Shown: piece by piece, positions 45,184 to 54,171 of the stretch
How the letters are laid out: the number at the start of each line of letters is the position of its first letter
Position numbering within the stretch: position 1 is the stretch's first letter
Assembly (NCBI GenBank): GCA_020631395.1
Contig: JAHDHI010000011.1
Coordinates: 16,879-80,878, forward strand
DNA length: 64,000 bases
Origin: Bizionia sp.
GTDB lineage: Bacteria > Bacteroidota > Bacteroidia > Flavobacteriales > Flavobacteriaceae
Direction: 5' to 3'
The notes under the pieces: generated by a model
The model's input: only the letters and a program-made list of their open reading frames with translations
Database searches by the model: none
What the model was told of the DNA's origin: nothing
Translations under genes and position numbers: made by a program

Positions 45184-46065
45184 ATGAGATTCACGATAAC
45201 CGTCACAATACTATTTTCAGGCTTTATTTCCTATGGACAAAAGGCTATCGAAGACCTGAATACCTTACAAGGAATTTGGATTGCCGAAGATTACCATAAT
45301 TCTTTTGAGAATACAAAAAGCGCAATAAAATCAAAAAATGCATTTGATTACAATTATCCTGTTGGACTTCGAATTAATCCAATTGAGATTAAAAATGGGG
45401 TCTTAAACATAGGATATGCCGAACTTCACGACCACATAATTCATCCCGAGGTTTCCGATTATATTGTTAAAAACAATGACACGATTCGTGAATTTAGCTT
45501 CAATGTCAATTTAAGACAGAAAGATTCTTCAGGCTATTACAAGACATCGGATATTCATTATTTCAATTACGATTGGGTTTCATATTTAACTTGGAATGTC
45601 AATGACAACTCAATTTCACTTTACAGACCGGAAGGCAACGAGCATGCTGAAAGGTTCATAAAATACATAAGGGTTACAAACGGGTTCGACAATGACCATT
45701 TGTTTCCTAATCCTCTATACTACTATACTAGACAAAAAACCTTAAAAGGAACTTATACTCTAAAAGACAATGAAGGAACAGTTTTAAGTAAAAACTTTCA
45801 AATTGATGAAAACGGAATTGCAAATGGTTATGGAAAGTTTGAAAATTTCACTTTCTATTTTTCGACAGACATATATTGCGGGCCACCCATCAACTATGAC
45901 CTTATTATTGGATATGAAGATGTCTTAACCGAAGAAAGCAAAACTTTTGTTTTTCTATTGGTTATCAATGAAGATGGAAATATTAGTCTTCACAAAAAAG
46001 AAATGAACAACACCACGCATTCTTATGAATTGGGAGAAAAAGCATATGAATTAATAAAAAACTAA
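45184..46065 (+). CDS. Secreted protein of unknown function
   Basis: 293 residues with a signal peptide (TVTILFSGFISYGQ) and no domain I recognise. The sequence repeats the layout of lipocalin-like expense domains: LQGIWIAEDYHNS near the N-terminus, later LKGTYTLKDNEGTVL, two possible beta units. More AT-rich than the neighbouring housekeeping genes. Function not assigned. Confidence 0.7.
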   Translation: MRFTITVTILFSGFISYGQKAIEDLNTLQGIWIAEDYHNSFENTKSAIKSKNAFDYNYPVGLRINPIEIKNGVLNIGYAELHDHIIHPEVSDYIVKNNDTIREFSFNVNLRQKDSSGYYKTSDIHYFNYDWVSYLTWNVNDNSISLYRPEGNEHAERFIKYIRVTNGFDNDHLFPNPLYYYTRQKTLKGTYTLKDNEGTVLSKNFQIDENGIANGYGKFENFTFYFSTDIYCGPPINYDLIIGYEDVLTEESKTFVFLLVINEDGNISLHKKEMNNTTHSYELGEKAYELIKN

Positions 46066-46223
46066 ACCTAACACCCATGGCTGTTGCACAACTATATTTT
46101 TTAGAATAAAGTTAAAAACTCAACCTCTTGCAAGACCAAGTTCTCATCATAAAGAAACCTCTTTGTTCTTTCTCGCACATTCCTTAAATTTAAAGGATTA
46201 AAAATTCATCAACTAGGAAACCA
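46066..46223. other. Short intergenic region
   Basis: 158 bases without gene, hairpin or clear promoter. Confidence 0.5.
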
Positions 46224-47246
46224 ATGGACAAAACGATAAATCTCCATAAAAATTTAATGATATTTGGAATTCCACTCCTCATTGTAGGGCTAATGGTTTT
46301 TCTTACCAAAACGTCATCGTTTCAAATGAATCCAGATGACTTGGCAATGGGAATCACATTTGACCTCCTATTGACGGTTCCTTTCATTTACTTCATGCTA
46401 ATTAGAAGAACCAACATTCCTAAAACGACCGTTGTTCCATTTTTAATTCTTGGTGTAGTCACTTGCTCAATAATACTCCCTGTGGAGAATCAACATTACT
46501 TGAGCCTTTTCAAAACTTGGATTCTTCCAGTAGTGGAATTGTCAGTTGTTGGATATGTAGTCTATAACATTAGAAAGGCCATAAAATCCTTCAAACAAAA
46601 AAAAGGGTTTTCAGTAGATTTTTTCACAACTTTGAAAAACACCTGTCATGAAATACTTCCTAAAAATCTAGTAATTCCAATAGTAACCGAAATTGCTGTT
46701 TTCTATTATGGGTTCTTCTATTGGAAAAAAAGAAAATTGGAACCCAATGAATTTTCATACCACAAAGACAGTGGAACGGTAGCTTTACTCATGGCAATCA
46801 TACTAGTCGTTGCCATAGAAACTGTTGCATTGCACGTCTTACTTGAAAAATGGAGCTATGTCGCCGCTTGGATTTTGACTTTTTTGAGCATTTATTCTGG
46901 AATTCAAATTTTCGGTTTTTTAAAATCCATGTTTAAAAGACCTATATCCATCGAAAACGACAAACTATTCCTCAGGTATGGAATCATGAATGAATCGACC
47001 TTAGATTTAAAGAACATCCACAGTGTGGAAATTTCATACAAAGACATCGAAATTAACGAAAAAACTCGCAAACTTTCATTTTTGGGTGAATTGGAAAGTC
47101 ACAACATCATCATTCATTTAAAAAAAGAAAGCACCTTGACTGGACTTTACGGAGTAAAACGAAATTTTAAAAACTTGGCCCTCCACGTAGACGACAAGGT
47201 TGAATTCAAAAACCAAATGGACAATGCCTTGCAACAATGGCAATAA
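46224..47246 (+). CDS. Polytopic membrane protein of unknown function
   Basis: 340 residues with six to seven membrane segments in the first 245 residues and a soluble C-terminal domain of about 90 residues (PISIENDKLFLRYGIMNESTLDLKNI) that reads like a bacterial PH domain. No catalytic motif seen. No partner gene recognised; the surrounding genes are accessory in character. Confidence 0.72.
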   Translation: MDKTINLHKNLMIFGIPLLIVGLMVFLTKTSSFQMNPDDLAMGITFDLLLTVPFIYFMLIRRTNIPKTTVVPFLILGVVTCSIILPVENQHYLSLFKTWILPVVELSVVGYVVYNIRKAIKSFKQKKGFSVDFFTTLKNTCHEILPKNLVIPIVTEIAVFYYGFFYWKKRKLEPNEFSYHKDSGTVALLMAIILVVAIETVALHVLLEKWSYVAAWILTFLSIYSGIQIFGFLKSMFKRPISIENDKLFLRYGIMNESTLDLKNIHSVEISYKDIEINEKTRKLSFLGELESHNIIIHLKKESTLTGLYGVKRNFKNLALHVDDKVEFKNQMDNALQQWQ

Positions 47247-47359
47247 GTAGTAGCTTTTTTTTGCTTCCCCTCTAAAACCATATAAAATCACCATATTGCA
47301 TAGGTTCCAAAAACCAGTGCCAACATTTACGTCTGACCAAAACATTGAACCCCCTTAAA

Positions 47360-47968
47360 ATGAAAGGCAAACTAGAGAAAATCAGAATCTTGACAGACAA
47401 GCTCGGCATTCCTTTGATTGAAGCCAAGGTACTTGCAGATCAATTCGACAATGTCGATGCCATAATCGAATCCTGGGAAAAGAAACAGGATGTGAAATCG
47501 TTGACAAAATTAGAAGAAAGGAAAGCTCATTTTGATCGTTATGGGCATTATCTATTCAATTTAAAGGAAGAACACAAGAGCAAGGTCCATTTCATAAATT
47601 TGGATTTTTGTGAAAAGACATGGAAAGAGTATTTTGTGAAAGTGGATTATCCAGACGACAAATACTCCTATATGGATCTGTATGATTTGAAACCAATTCA
47701 TACTGAAAATGCTACCGGAAACGAGTTCTACGATATTTTCTCAAAGGAAATGCAGTCTTTGCTTGGCTGGAAAAAAGATGCTACAGTGTATTATTTCAAC
47801 GGGCCATCGAATTGCACAAAGTCTGAATGGGGGATTGTTTGTGAGTATTGGATTCCTAGCATCTACGAAGGTAACTACAACTTGATTTTGAACCCTGACA
47901 GTAAAAAATTCTTGATGTCCATAGAATATGAGACCTTGATAGGAGAAAAGAAACATGAACCCAAATAA
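47360..47968 (+). CDS. Hypothetical cytosolic protein
   Basis: About 202 residues from ATG 47360 (a TTG at 47345 is possible). The first 60 residues look like a UBA-type helical bundle (LTDKLGIPLIEAKVLADQFDNVDAIIESW); the rest is mixed alpha/beta without known motif (SMDLYDL, YYFNGPSNCTKSEWGIVCEYW). No signal peptide. The downstream LRR gene follows after 57 bases; the two may be co-expressed. Confidence 0.65.
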   Translation: MKGKLEKIRILTDKLGIPLIEAKVLADQFDNVDAIIESWEKKQDVKSLTKLEERKAHFDRYGHYLFNLKEEHKSKVHFINLDFCEKTWKEYFVKVDYPDDKYSYMDLYDLKPIHTENATGNEFYDIFSKEMQSLLGWKKDATVYYFNGPSNCTKSEWGIVCEYWIPSIYEGNYNLILNPDSKKFLMSIEYETLIGEKKHEPK

Positions 47969-48025
47969 AAATACGATTGCGCACGTTGAATATTTAAAAC
48001 AAATATATTCTGGGAAAAATCTAGA

Positions 48026-49156
48026 ATGAAAGCCAAACATTTTATAAAAAAAATCGAGCTAGGAAAAATGAAGTTATTCGAATTGAAAACACAGACAAAG
48101 AACCAAGGAAGCATGGATCAAGTAATCGAAAAAATAAACACTGTTCATTCTAACAAAGAAAGCCTACTTAGCATTCCAAACAAAGGACTCGCCTCTATAC
48201 CTGACAAGGTCTTTGACCTAACTCATATTACGAACCTCAACCTAAGAAACAACGACATAAAGGAAATACCAAAAAAAATCTCCAAGCTAAAAAACCTTAA
48301 AGTCATCTATTTGGATGGTAATAAAATTTCTAAAATTGATTCTAGTTTTTTTAATCTCAAGGAAATTGAAGTTCTGGATGTAAGTGCCAATCAAATAGAA
48401 TATCTACCTTACGAAATTGGACAATTACAAAAATTGAAAAGGCTTCATTTCTCTGCAAACAAATTAACTGAGGTTCCAAATACAATAGGACGACTTATAA
48501 ATTTGGAACACTTGTATGGCCATGGAAACTCAATCAAAAAACTTCCGAATGAAATAGGTCAACTTGAAAGGCTAACTCAAATGAATTTTTTCAACAACCA
48601 ACTACAACAATTGGACATCGATTTAAGCAAGCTAAAGCACTTACAGTATGTTGAACTTGGGTTTAATCAATTAAAAACAATATCCGAAACCATTGGGCAA
48701 ATGAAAAACCTCACCTCCCTTTCTCTTTTCGATAATCAATTGACAGAATTACCCATAGCACTATCAAATGCAAAAAAACTAAAGAAACTTAATGTTTCAT
48801 TCAATAAATTGAAAAAAATTGAATTGGACTTAACAAAGATGCTCGATCTTTCTGAATTGCACATATTCAATAACAAAGGAAGTAAAATAGGTTCTCTTGA
48901 CATAAAATGCCTTTGCAAAAGAACCCCTATTTACTCTTCTCATTACTGTCTTTTAATCGATGAGACACAAAAAGAAATAGTTGATCATTTCAAAGCGGAA
49001 ATTGAAAACTCAAAGATAGGAATCGTAAATATGAAAGAAGGAAGAATGCCTAAGGGGCATTACAAGCAAATCCCAATGGAACTGTCTAATAAATATGGGC
49101 TGATTGACCCAAGAATGGAAAAATTCAAACAACTAAGAAAACAAAAAACAGACTAA
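48026..49156 (+). CDS. Leucine-rich repeat protein
   Basis: 376 residues with about ten leucine-rich repeats of 23 residues between 50 and 280 (NLNLRNNDIKEIPKKISKLKNL, VLDVSANQIEYLPYEIGQLQKL), of the shortest bacterial Ras-suppressor-like type, and a distinct C-terminal domain of about 95 residues with several cysteines (CLCKRTP, HYCLLIDE). No signal peptide or transmembrane segment. Such repeats mediate protein binding; the partner is unknown. High lysine content and low GC set it apart from neighbours. Confidence 0.82.
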   Translation: MKAKHFIKKIELGKMKLFELKTQTKNQGSMDQVIEKINTVHSNKESLLSIPNKGLASIPDKVFDLTHITNLNLRNNDIKEIPKKISKLKNLKVIYLDGNKISKIDSSFFNLKEIEVLDVSANQIEYLPYEIGQLQKLKRLHFSANKLTEVPNTIGRLINLEHLYGHGNSIKKLPNEIGQLERLTQMNFFNNQLQQLDIDLSKLKHLQYVELGFNQLKTISETIGQMKNLTSLSLFDNQLTELPIALSNAKKLKKLNVSFNKLKKIELDLTKMLDLSELHIFNNKGSKIGSLDIKCLCKRTPIYSSHYCLLIDETQKEIVDHFKAEIENSKIGIVNMKEGRMPKGHYKQIPMELSNKYGLIDPRMEKFKQLRKQKTD

Positions 49157-49181
49157 AGATTGGAATCGCAGCAACCCCAAA

Positions 49182-49952
49182 TCAATTGTAATTGGCTATA
49201 CTTTCCTCGATCTCACGAGCACCTTTTTTTATGATGGCTAAATAGTTGTCTATGTTCTCCAATTTGAATCGACTGGAAGGACCGGACACACTAATGCTGG
49301 CAACGATGTCATTGTTTTTTCCAAACACTGGTATCGCAATGCAGATGAGCCCCAGCTCCAACTCCTCCATATCCAAGGCATATTGCTGTTTCCGTATCTT
49401 TTTCAATGCCACCTCCAGAGCTTTGGCATCAGTAATCGTGTTTTCGGTACAGGCATCCAAAGACGTCGTTTTCAAATATTTTGTTATTTCATCTTCTGAA
49501 GAAAAGGCCAAAAGCACTTTTCCAATTGCAGTACAATAAGCCTTTTGGTAAGATCCTATTTGAGTGCTCACCTTCAATCCTTGCGGACTCTCCGTCTTGT
49601 TCAAATACAACACTTGACCTTTGTCAAACACACCAAAATGTACAGTTTCCTTAATTTCCCTTGCTATGTTCTCCAAAGGTGTTCTAGACAGCTTTCTCAA
49701 TGATTTGTGTATGGACACCAAGTTCCCCAATTCAAATAACTTGAGTCCCAAAAGGTATTTGTCCTCATTGTTCTTTTGCAGTGCCCCCAACGACTCCAGA
49801 GTACTTAACAAGCGATACGTGGTACTTTTGTTGTAACCCGTTTTTTTGGCCAATTCACGCACACCCCACTCCTTCTTGTCCCCAACAAAGGCATCCAAAA
49901 TGGTAAAGGCCTTTACAACCGAGAGATTTAGGTCTTTGACATCCTCATTCAT
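49182..49952 (-). CDS. IclR-family transcriptional regulator
   Basis: 256 residues: winged helix-turn-helix near 10-75 (LDAFVGDKKEWGVRELAKKTGYNKSTTYRLLSTLESLGAL) and an IclR effector domain (TVHFGVFDKGQVLYLNKTESPQG, STQIGSYQKAYCTAIGKVLLAF, ISVSGPSSRF). Divergent from kynU, with palindromes of the IclR/KdgR type in the shared control region. It most likely controls the kynurenine operon in response to a pathway intermediate such as kynurenine or 3-hydroxyanthranilate, and itself. Effector is inference. Confidence 0.93.
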   Translation of the reverse strand: MNEDVKDLNLSVVKAFTILDAFVGDKKEWGVRELAKKTGYNKSTTYRLLSTLESLGALQKNNEDKYLLGLKLFELGNLVSIHKSLRKLSRTPLENIAREIKETVHFGVFDKGQVLYLNKTESPQGLKVSTQIGSYQKAYCTAIGKVLLAFSSEDEITKYLKTTSLDACTENTITDAKALEVALKKIRKQQYALDMEELELGLICIAIPVFGKNNDIVASISVSGPSSRFKLENIDNYLAIIKKGAREIEESIANYN

Positions 49953-50031
49953 AAAATAATCATCGTTTTAAAATCTTGGCAAAAAAGAGCACAATCGCTT
50001 GGCAATCTTTTGACATATCCATTTTATTATT

Positions 50032-50039
50032 CAAAAATA
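50032..50039 (-). promoter_or_regulatory. -7 box of the iclR-type gene
   Basis: CAAAAATA reads TATTTTTG on the minus strand, a perfect TAnnTTTG. The palindromes at 50051-50079 lie in its upstream region, so the regulator can control its own promoter. Confidence 0.55.
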
Positions 50040-50050
50040 ATGTTTATTTT

Positions 50051-50079
50051 TGAAACATCGTTTCATTATATGAAACGAT
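50051..50079. promoter_or_regulatory. IclR/KdgR-like operator with three half-sites
   Basis: TGAAACATCGTTTCA (50051-50065) is a 15-bp palindrome of the IclR/KdgR type. Its right half overlaps a second palindrome with arms ATCGTTTCAT (50057-50066) and ATGAAACGAT (50070-50079). Three TGAAAC/GTTTCA half-sites thus share one stretch between the regulator and kynU. Confidence 0.8.
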
Positions 50080-50119
50080 TTACCATAATTTACACCTAAA
50101 GACCTTTTTATTTTCCAAA

Positions 50120-51385
50120 ATGAATAAAGCAACTTTAAGTTACGCAAGACAACAGGACGAATTGGACGAACTTTCCATCTACAGAGATCAGTTTCATATT
50201 CCCAAGGACAAAAACGGTGAAGAATTGGTATACCTCTGCGGAAACTCGCTAGGACTACAACCAAAGGCAACCAAAGCATACATTAATCAAGAATTGGAGG
50301 ATTGGGCCAATCTAGGTGTAGAAGGACATACGGAAGCAAAAAACCCATGGCTGCCCTACCATGAGTTCCTAACCGAAAGCATGGCCAAGGTAGTAGGAGC
50401 CAAACCCATTGAAGTTGTGGTAATGAACACCTTGACTGCCAATCTCCACTTTATGATGATCAGTTTTTACAGACCAACACCCAAACGGCATAAAATATTG
50501 ATAGAGGCCGATGCCTTTCCTTCGGACAAGTATGCAGTGGAATCCCAGTTGCGTCATCACGGTTATGATGACAAGGAAGGTCTTATCCTATGGAAAGCAC
50601 GTGAAGGAGAGGAATTGGCTCGCTATGAGGACTTGGAAACCATTATGGAAGCACAAGGCGATGAAATTGCTTTGGTTATGATTGGTGGTGTAAATTACTA
50701 TACAGGCCAGTTTTTCGATTTGAAACGCATCACGGAACTAGGTCATGAAAATGGCTGTGTAGTTGGTTTCGACTGTGCCCATGGAGCAGGGAATGTCAAT
50801 TTGGATTTGCACGACTCAGGAGCAGATTTCGCTGTATGGTGCACTTACAAATACATGAACTCAGGCCCAGGAAGCTTGTCTGGCTGCTTCGTACATGAAC
50901 GCCACGCAAACAACAAAGGGCTTAATCGCTTTACAGGCTGGTGGAGTCACAACAAGGAAACGCGTTTCAACATGCGAGGTGAATTCGATGTACTACCAGG
51001 AGCAGAAGGCTGGCAATTGAGTAACCCTCCCATATTGTCCATGGCAGCAATAAAGGCTTCTGCAGATCTATTCAACGAAGTTGGAATGGACAAACTCATT
51101 GAGAAATCCGAAAAACTGACAGGTTATTTCGAATTTCTAATCAATGAACTAGACAACTCGGACATAAAGATAATAACACCAAGCAACCCAAAAGAACGCG
51201 GATGCCAGCTCTCCATTCAAGTGAAAAATGCAGACAGAGCTTTGCACAACAAGCTGACTGAGGCTGGTGTAGTAAGTGACTGGAGAGAACCAGACGTTAT
51301 TCGTTGTGCACCAGTTCCACTTTACAATTCGTTTGAAGATGTATTTAAAATGGTAGAAAAATTGAAAATATCATTGAGTGATTAA
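50120..51385 (+). CDS. kynU: Kynureninase
   Basis: 421-residue PLP enzyme that splits kynurenine or 3-hydroxykynurenine into alanine and anthranilate or 3-hydroxyanthranilate. PLP lysine in WCTYKYMNSGPGSLSG near residue 245; other marks are YLCGNSLGLQPK, VGFDCAHGAGNV and GWWSHN. Full length. First gene of a long plus-strand operon and next to the operator. A decayed gene fragment separates it from kmo. Confidence 0.97.
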   Translation: MNKATLSYARQQDELDELSIYRDQFHIPKDKNGEELVYLCGNSLGLQPKATKAYINQELEDWANLGVEGHTEAKNPWLPYHEFLTESMAKVVGAKPIEVVVMNTLTANLHFMMISFYRPTPKRHKILIEADAFPSDKYAVESQLRHHGYDDKEGLILWKAREGEELARYEDLETIMEAQGDEIALVMIGGVNYYTGQFFDLKRITELGHENGCVVGFDCAHGAGNVNLDLHDSGADFAVWCTYKYMNSGPGSLSGCFVHERHANNKGLNRFTGWWSHNKETRFNMRGEFDVLPGAEGWQLSNPPILSMAAIKASADLFNEVGMDKLIEKSEKLTGYFEFLINELDNSDIKIITPSNPKERGCQLSIQVKNADRALHNKLTEAGVVSDWREPDVIRCAPVPLYNSFEDVFKMVEKLKISLSD

Positions 51386-51731
51386 ACAGGAAATACAAGA
51401 GTTGTTTCAAGATGAAGGAAAAGTTCTATTCATAAAAAAGAGATCGGAAATAAGTTTTCAGAATACTTCTTCTTGGGATTTCTGGTATTTTTCACAAAAG
51501 GGATAGAATACGATTATTTGATGGTTACAAATCATAGAGTTGTTGCCATTAAAAGAAATCAAGTTCTAGTAAATGCTGAATATAAAAATGATGAAAAATT
51601 AACCTTATAATTCAATTAAACCAGAAATTAATTGCATTGATTTAGATAATAACAAAGCAAATGTTGGATTACAGTTCTTAAGACTGACATATAAAGAAAT
51701 CCAACATATAAAAAAAGTATTGAATGCCTAA
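51378..51731 (+). pseudogene. Frameshifted gene remnant between kynU and kmo
   Basis: From a GTG at 51378, overlapping the end of kynU, one frame runs to a stop at 51504-51506 (QELFQDEGKVLFIKKRSEI). The sense continues in another frame (KGIEYDYLMVTNHRVVAIKR) to 51610 and returns to the first frame (CIDLDNNKANVGLQFLRLTY) until 51731. Together about 117 residues resembling a small PH-like or hypothetical protein. Two frameshifts mark it as inactive, unless sequencing errors are involved. The kmo start lies within its last codons. Confidence 0.6.
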
Positions 51732-53121
51732 AAAAGACAATATACTAATCATAGGAGCTGGACTTTGTGGCTCATTGCTGGCATTGCGATTGGCACAACG
51801 AGGTTATACCGTCAACGTATACGAAAGCAGGCCTGACTTGAGAACCACGGATATTTCTGCCGGTCGTTCCATAAACTTGGCACTTTCAAATCGAGGATTG
51901 AAAGCCATGCGACTAGCCGGTGTGGAAGACAAAGTAAAACCATTGTGCATCCCCATGTATGGCAGGTTGATACATGATACCAAAGGTAACACCTTCCCTT
52001 CAAACTACTCAGGTCGTGATGGAGAATACATCAATTCTATCTCTCGTGGAGAACTCAACGGCTTGTTGTTGACCGAAGCAGATTCCTATGACAACCTGAC
52101 GATTCATTTCAATAAGAAATGTAATGCAGTCGACATTGAAAACAATGAAGCTTCATTTTACGATTATGAAACCAAATCGGATTTCAAAGTCACGGCAGAT
52201 GTCATTTTTGGAACAGATGGAGCAGGTTCATCTTTGCGCAAAAGCTATTACCTAGAACGTAAATTCTTATTTAGCTACGCGCAAAACTACTTGACGCACG
52301 GCTACAAGGAATTGGAAATCCCCGCTTCGGAAAAAGGAGAACACTTAATAAGCAAAGATTATTTGCACATCTGGCCAAGAGGAAATTACATGTTGATTGC
52401 CTTGCCTAATTTAGACGGCAGCTTCACGGTAACACTATTTTTAAGTTACGAAGAAGGTGAATACAACTTCAAGGATTTAGAAAGTGAAAGTGACATAAAA
52501 GCCTTTTTCAAGGCTCAATTCCCCGATGCACTGGCATTGATTCCAAACATAGCAGAAGAGTTCGCAAACAATCCAACGGGGGCTTTAGGTACGGTAAAAT
52601 GCTCTCCTTGGCATTACAAGGACAAAACCATTTTAATGGGAGATGCCGCCCACGCCATTGTTCCTTTTTACGGACAAGGCATGAATGCTTCTTTTGAAGA
52701 CGTCACAGTTTTCGATGCCATTTTAGAACAATATGAAGGGGATTGGAAAACCATTTTCAAAGTCTATGAAAAGTCCAGAAAGACAGACACCGATGCCATT
52801 GCGGATTTGGCAATAGACAACTATTACGAAATGCGAGATCATGTTGCCAATCCCATATTCAAAGAAAAACGTAACTTGGAGATGGCTTTGGAGAAAAATT
52901 TCCCAAATACTTATTTCTCCAAATATTCAATGGTCACCTTCAATGAAGACATACCATATGGAGAGGCCATGAAAAAAGGAAGAGCGCAAGACAAGGCCAT
53001 TTTGAACATGATTGCCGAAAATGAGATAAACACCGATGGAGATTTAAATCTATTGTTGAAAAAAGTACAACGGGAAACCAACAACATTCTTGAGGAAGAT
53101 AAAATTGCAGGACTAAAATAA
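51724..53121 (+). CDS. kmo: Kynurenine 3-monooxygenase
   Basis: 465-residue FAD-dependent aromatic hydroxylase that converts L-kynurenine to 3-hydroxykynurenine with NADPH and oxygen. FAD motif [19 protein letters not shown] at the N-terminus, the GD motif in [23 protein letters not shown] near residue 305, and the kmo-type [10 protein letters not shown]. The C-terminal membrane anchor of eukaryotic Kmo is absent, as in bacterial enzymes. Five bases before the RidA gene. Confidence 0.96.
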   Translation: MPKKDNILIIGAGLCGSLLALRLAQRGYTVNVYESRPDLRTTDISAGRSINLALSNRGLKAMRLAGVEDKVKPLCIPMYGRLIHDTKGNTFPSNYSGRDGEYINSISRGELNGLLLTEADSYDNLTIHFNKKCNAVDIENNEASFYDYETKSDFKVTADVIFGTDGAGSSLRKSYYLERKFLFSYAQNYLTHGYKELEIPASEKGEHLISKDYLHIWPRGNYMLIALPNLDGSFTVTLFLSYEEGEYNFKDLESESDIKAFFKAQFPDALALIPNIAEEFANNPTGALGTVKCSPWHYKDKTILMGDAAHAIVPFYGQGMNASFEDVTVFDAILEQYEGDWKTIFKVYEKSRKTDTDAIADLAIDNYYEMRDHVANPIFKEKRNLEMALEKNFPNTYFSKYSMVTFNEDIPYGEAMKKGRAQDKAILNMIAENEINTDGDLNLLLKKVQRETNNILEEDKIAGLK

Positions 53122-53126
53122 AGATT

Positions 53127-53534
53127 ATGAGCGAAGAGAAAAAAGTAACGCCAAGAGGCGCCTACCCACATACCAAACGCGTTGGTGATTTCATATTCGT
53201 CTCGGGAACAAGCTCCCGTAGACCAGACAACACCATTGCTGGTGTAGACATCATAGACGAGATGGGAACAAAACGTCTAAATGCAGAAACACAAACACGA
53301 GAAGTCTTGAAAAACATTGATGCCAACCTACGCAAAGAAGGAGCTAGTTTGAAAGATGTCGTAGACGTTACCTCCTTTTTGGTGAACATGAATGACTTTG
53401 CAGGCTACAACAAAGCCTACGCAGAATTCTTTGAAAAAGAAACAGGACCTACTCGAACAACTGTTGCCGTACATCAATTGCCACATCCGGATTTGGTGGT
53501 GGAAATAAAGGTGATGGCATATAAGAAGCTATAA
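53127..53534 (+). CDS. RidA-family protein, probable 2-aminomuconate deaminase
   Basis: 135 residues of the YjgF/YER057c/UK114 fold with the conserved Arg in [26 protein letters not shown]. Within this operon the expected role is hydrolysis of 2-aminomuconate to 4-oxalocrotonate and ammonia, as for AmnD/NbaF proteins, which are RidA relatives; a general enamine deaminase is the alternative. Tightly placed between kmo and an unrelated gene. Confidence 0.82.
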   Translation: MSEEKKVTPRGAYPHTKRVGDFIFVSGTSSRRPDNTIAGVDIIDEMGTKRLNAETQTREVLKNIDANLRKEGASLKDVVDVTSFLVNMNDFAGYNKAYAEFFEKETGPTRTTVAVHQLPHPDLVVEIKVMAYKKL

Positions 53535-54170
53535 ATGAAGTCATTTTTAACAATAACATTCTTTTTTTTATCATACAGCTCATTTGCTGATGCAGGAAGA
53601 TCATATCGTTTTAATTTAGAGTTAGTATCAAAAAATGGGAACACTTTAAATGGCTATTTTTATCATCACAGTTACGATAAATACGATAAAGACATTGATT
53701 ATGATGAAAGGTTTATAAAATTCATTAATAAAGACAGTATTGCAATTTATTCTTTTATTACAACAAAGAATATTGGTAGTTTAACTTTAGATTTTACTGC
53801 CAATAACTATAAAAAAAATATAGACCTAAATAATTATCAAAGAATTAGAATTAATGACTATCTAGATTCTAAGATAATGTATAGGCTTATCGAATTAACA
53901 AAAGAGGAATTTACTTTAATTGAAGACAATAACCCCAAAATAGAATTTGTCTACAACGAAAAAGTAGCAGAAAACTGCAACTATGTTTTATTGAGTTGGA
54001 AATTAGATTCCGAATTGTTAAGTCATAAAAAAGAAATATCGGATAAGATGGTATTATTCAGCAAAAACACACATAAAAACCAATATGATTTCTACAAATA
54101 TTTGAATTTAAAGAAGGAAAGACTTTTTGAGGATTCAATATTATTGATTGATCACTGTACCGCTTTGTAA
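53535..54170 (+). CDS. Secreted hypothetical protein inside the kynurenine operon
   Basis: 211 residues with a signal peptide (FLTITFFFLSYSSFADA) and no recognised domain. It begins on the base after the RidA gene stop and ends one base before the dehydrogenase ATG, so it is fully embedded in the operon. Its sequence is more AT-rich and Lys/Asn-rich than the pathway genes, which suggests late insertion. A role in tryptophan breakdown is not evident. Confidence 0.65.
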   Translation: MKSFLTITFFFLSYSSFADAGRSYRFNLELVSKNGNTLNGYFYHHSYDKYDKDIDYDERFIKFINKDSIAIYSFITTKNIGSLTLDFTANNYKKNIDLNNYQRIRINDYLDSKIMYRLIELTKEEFTLIEDNNPKIEFVYNEKVAENCNYVLLSWKLDSELLSHKKEISDKMVLFSKNTHKNQYDFYKYLNLKKERLFEDSILLIDHCTAL

Positions 54171-54171
54171 A

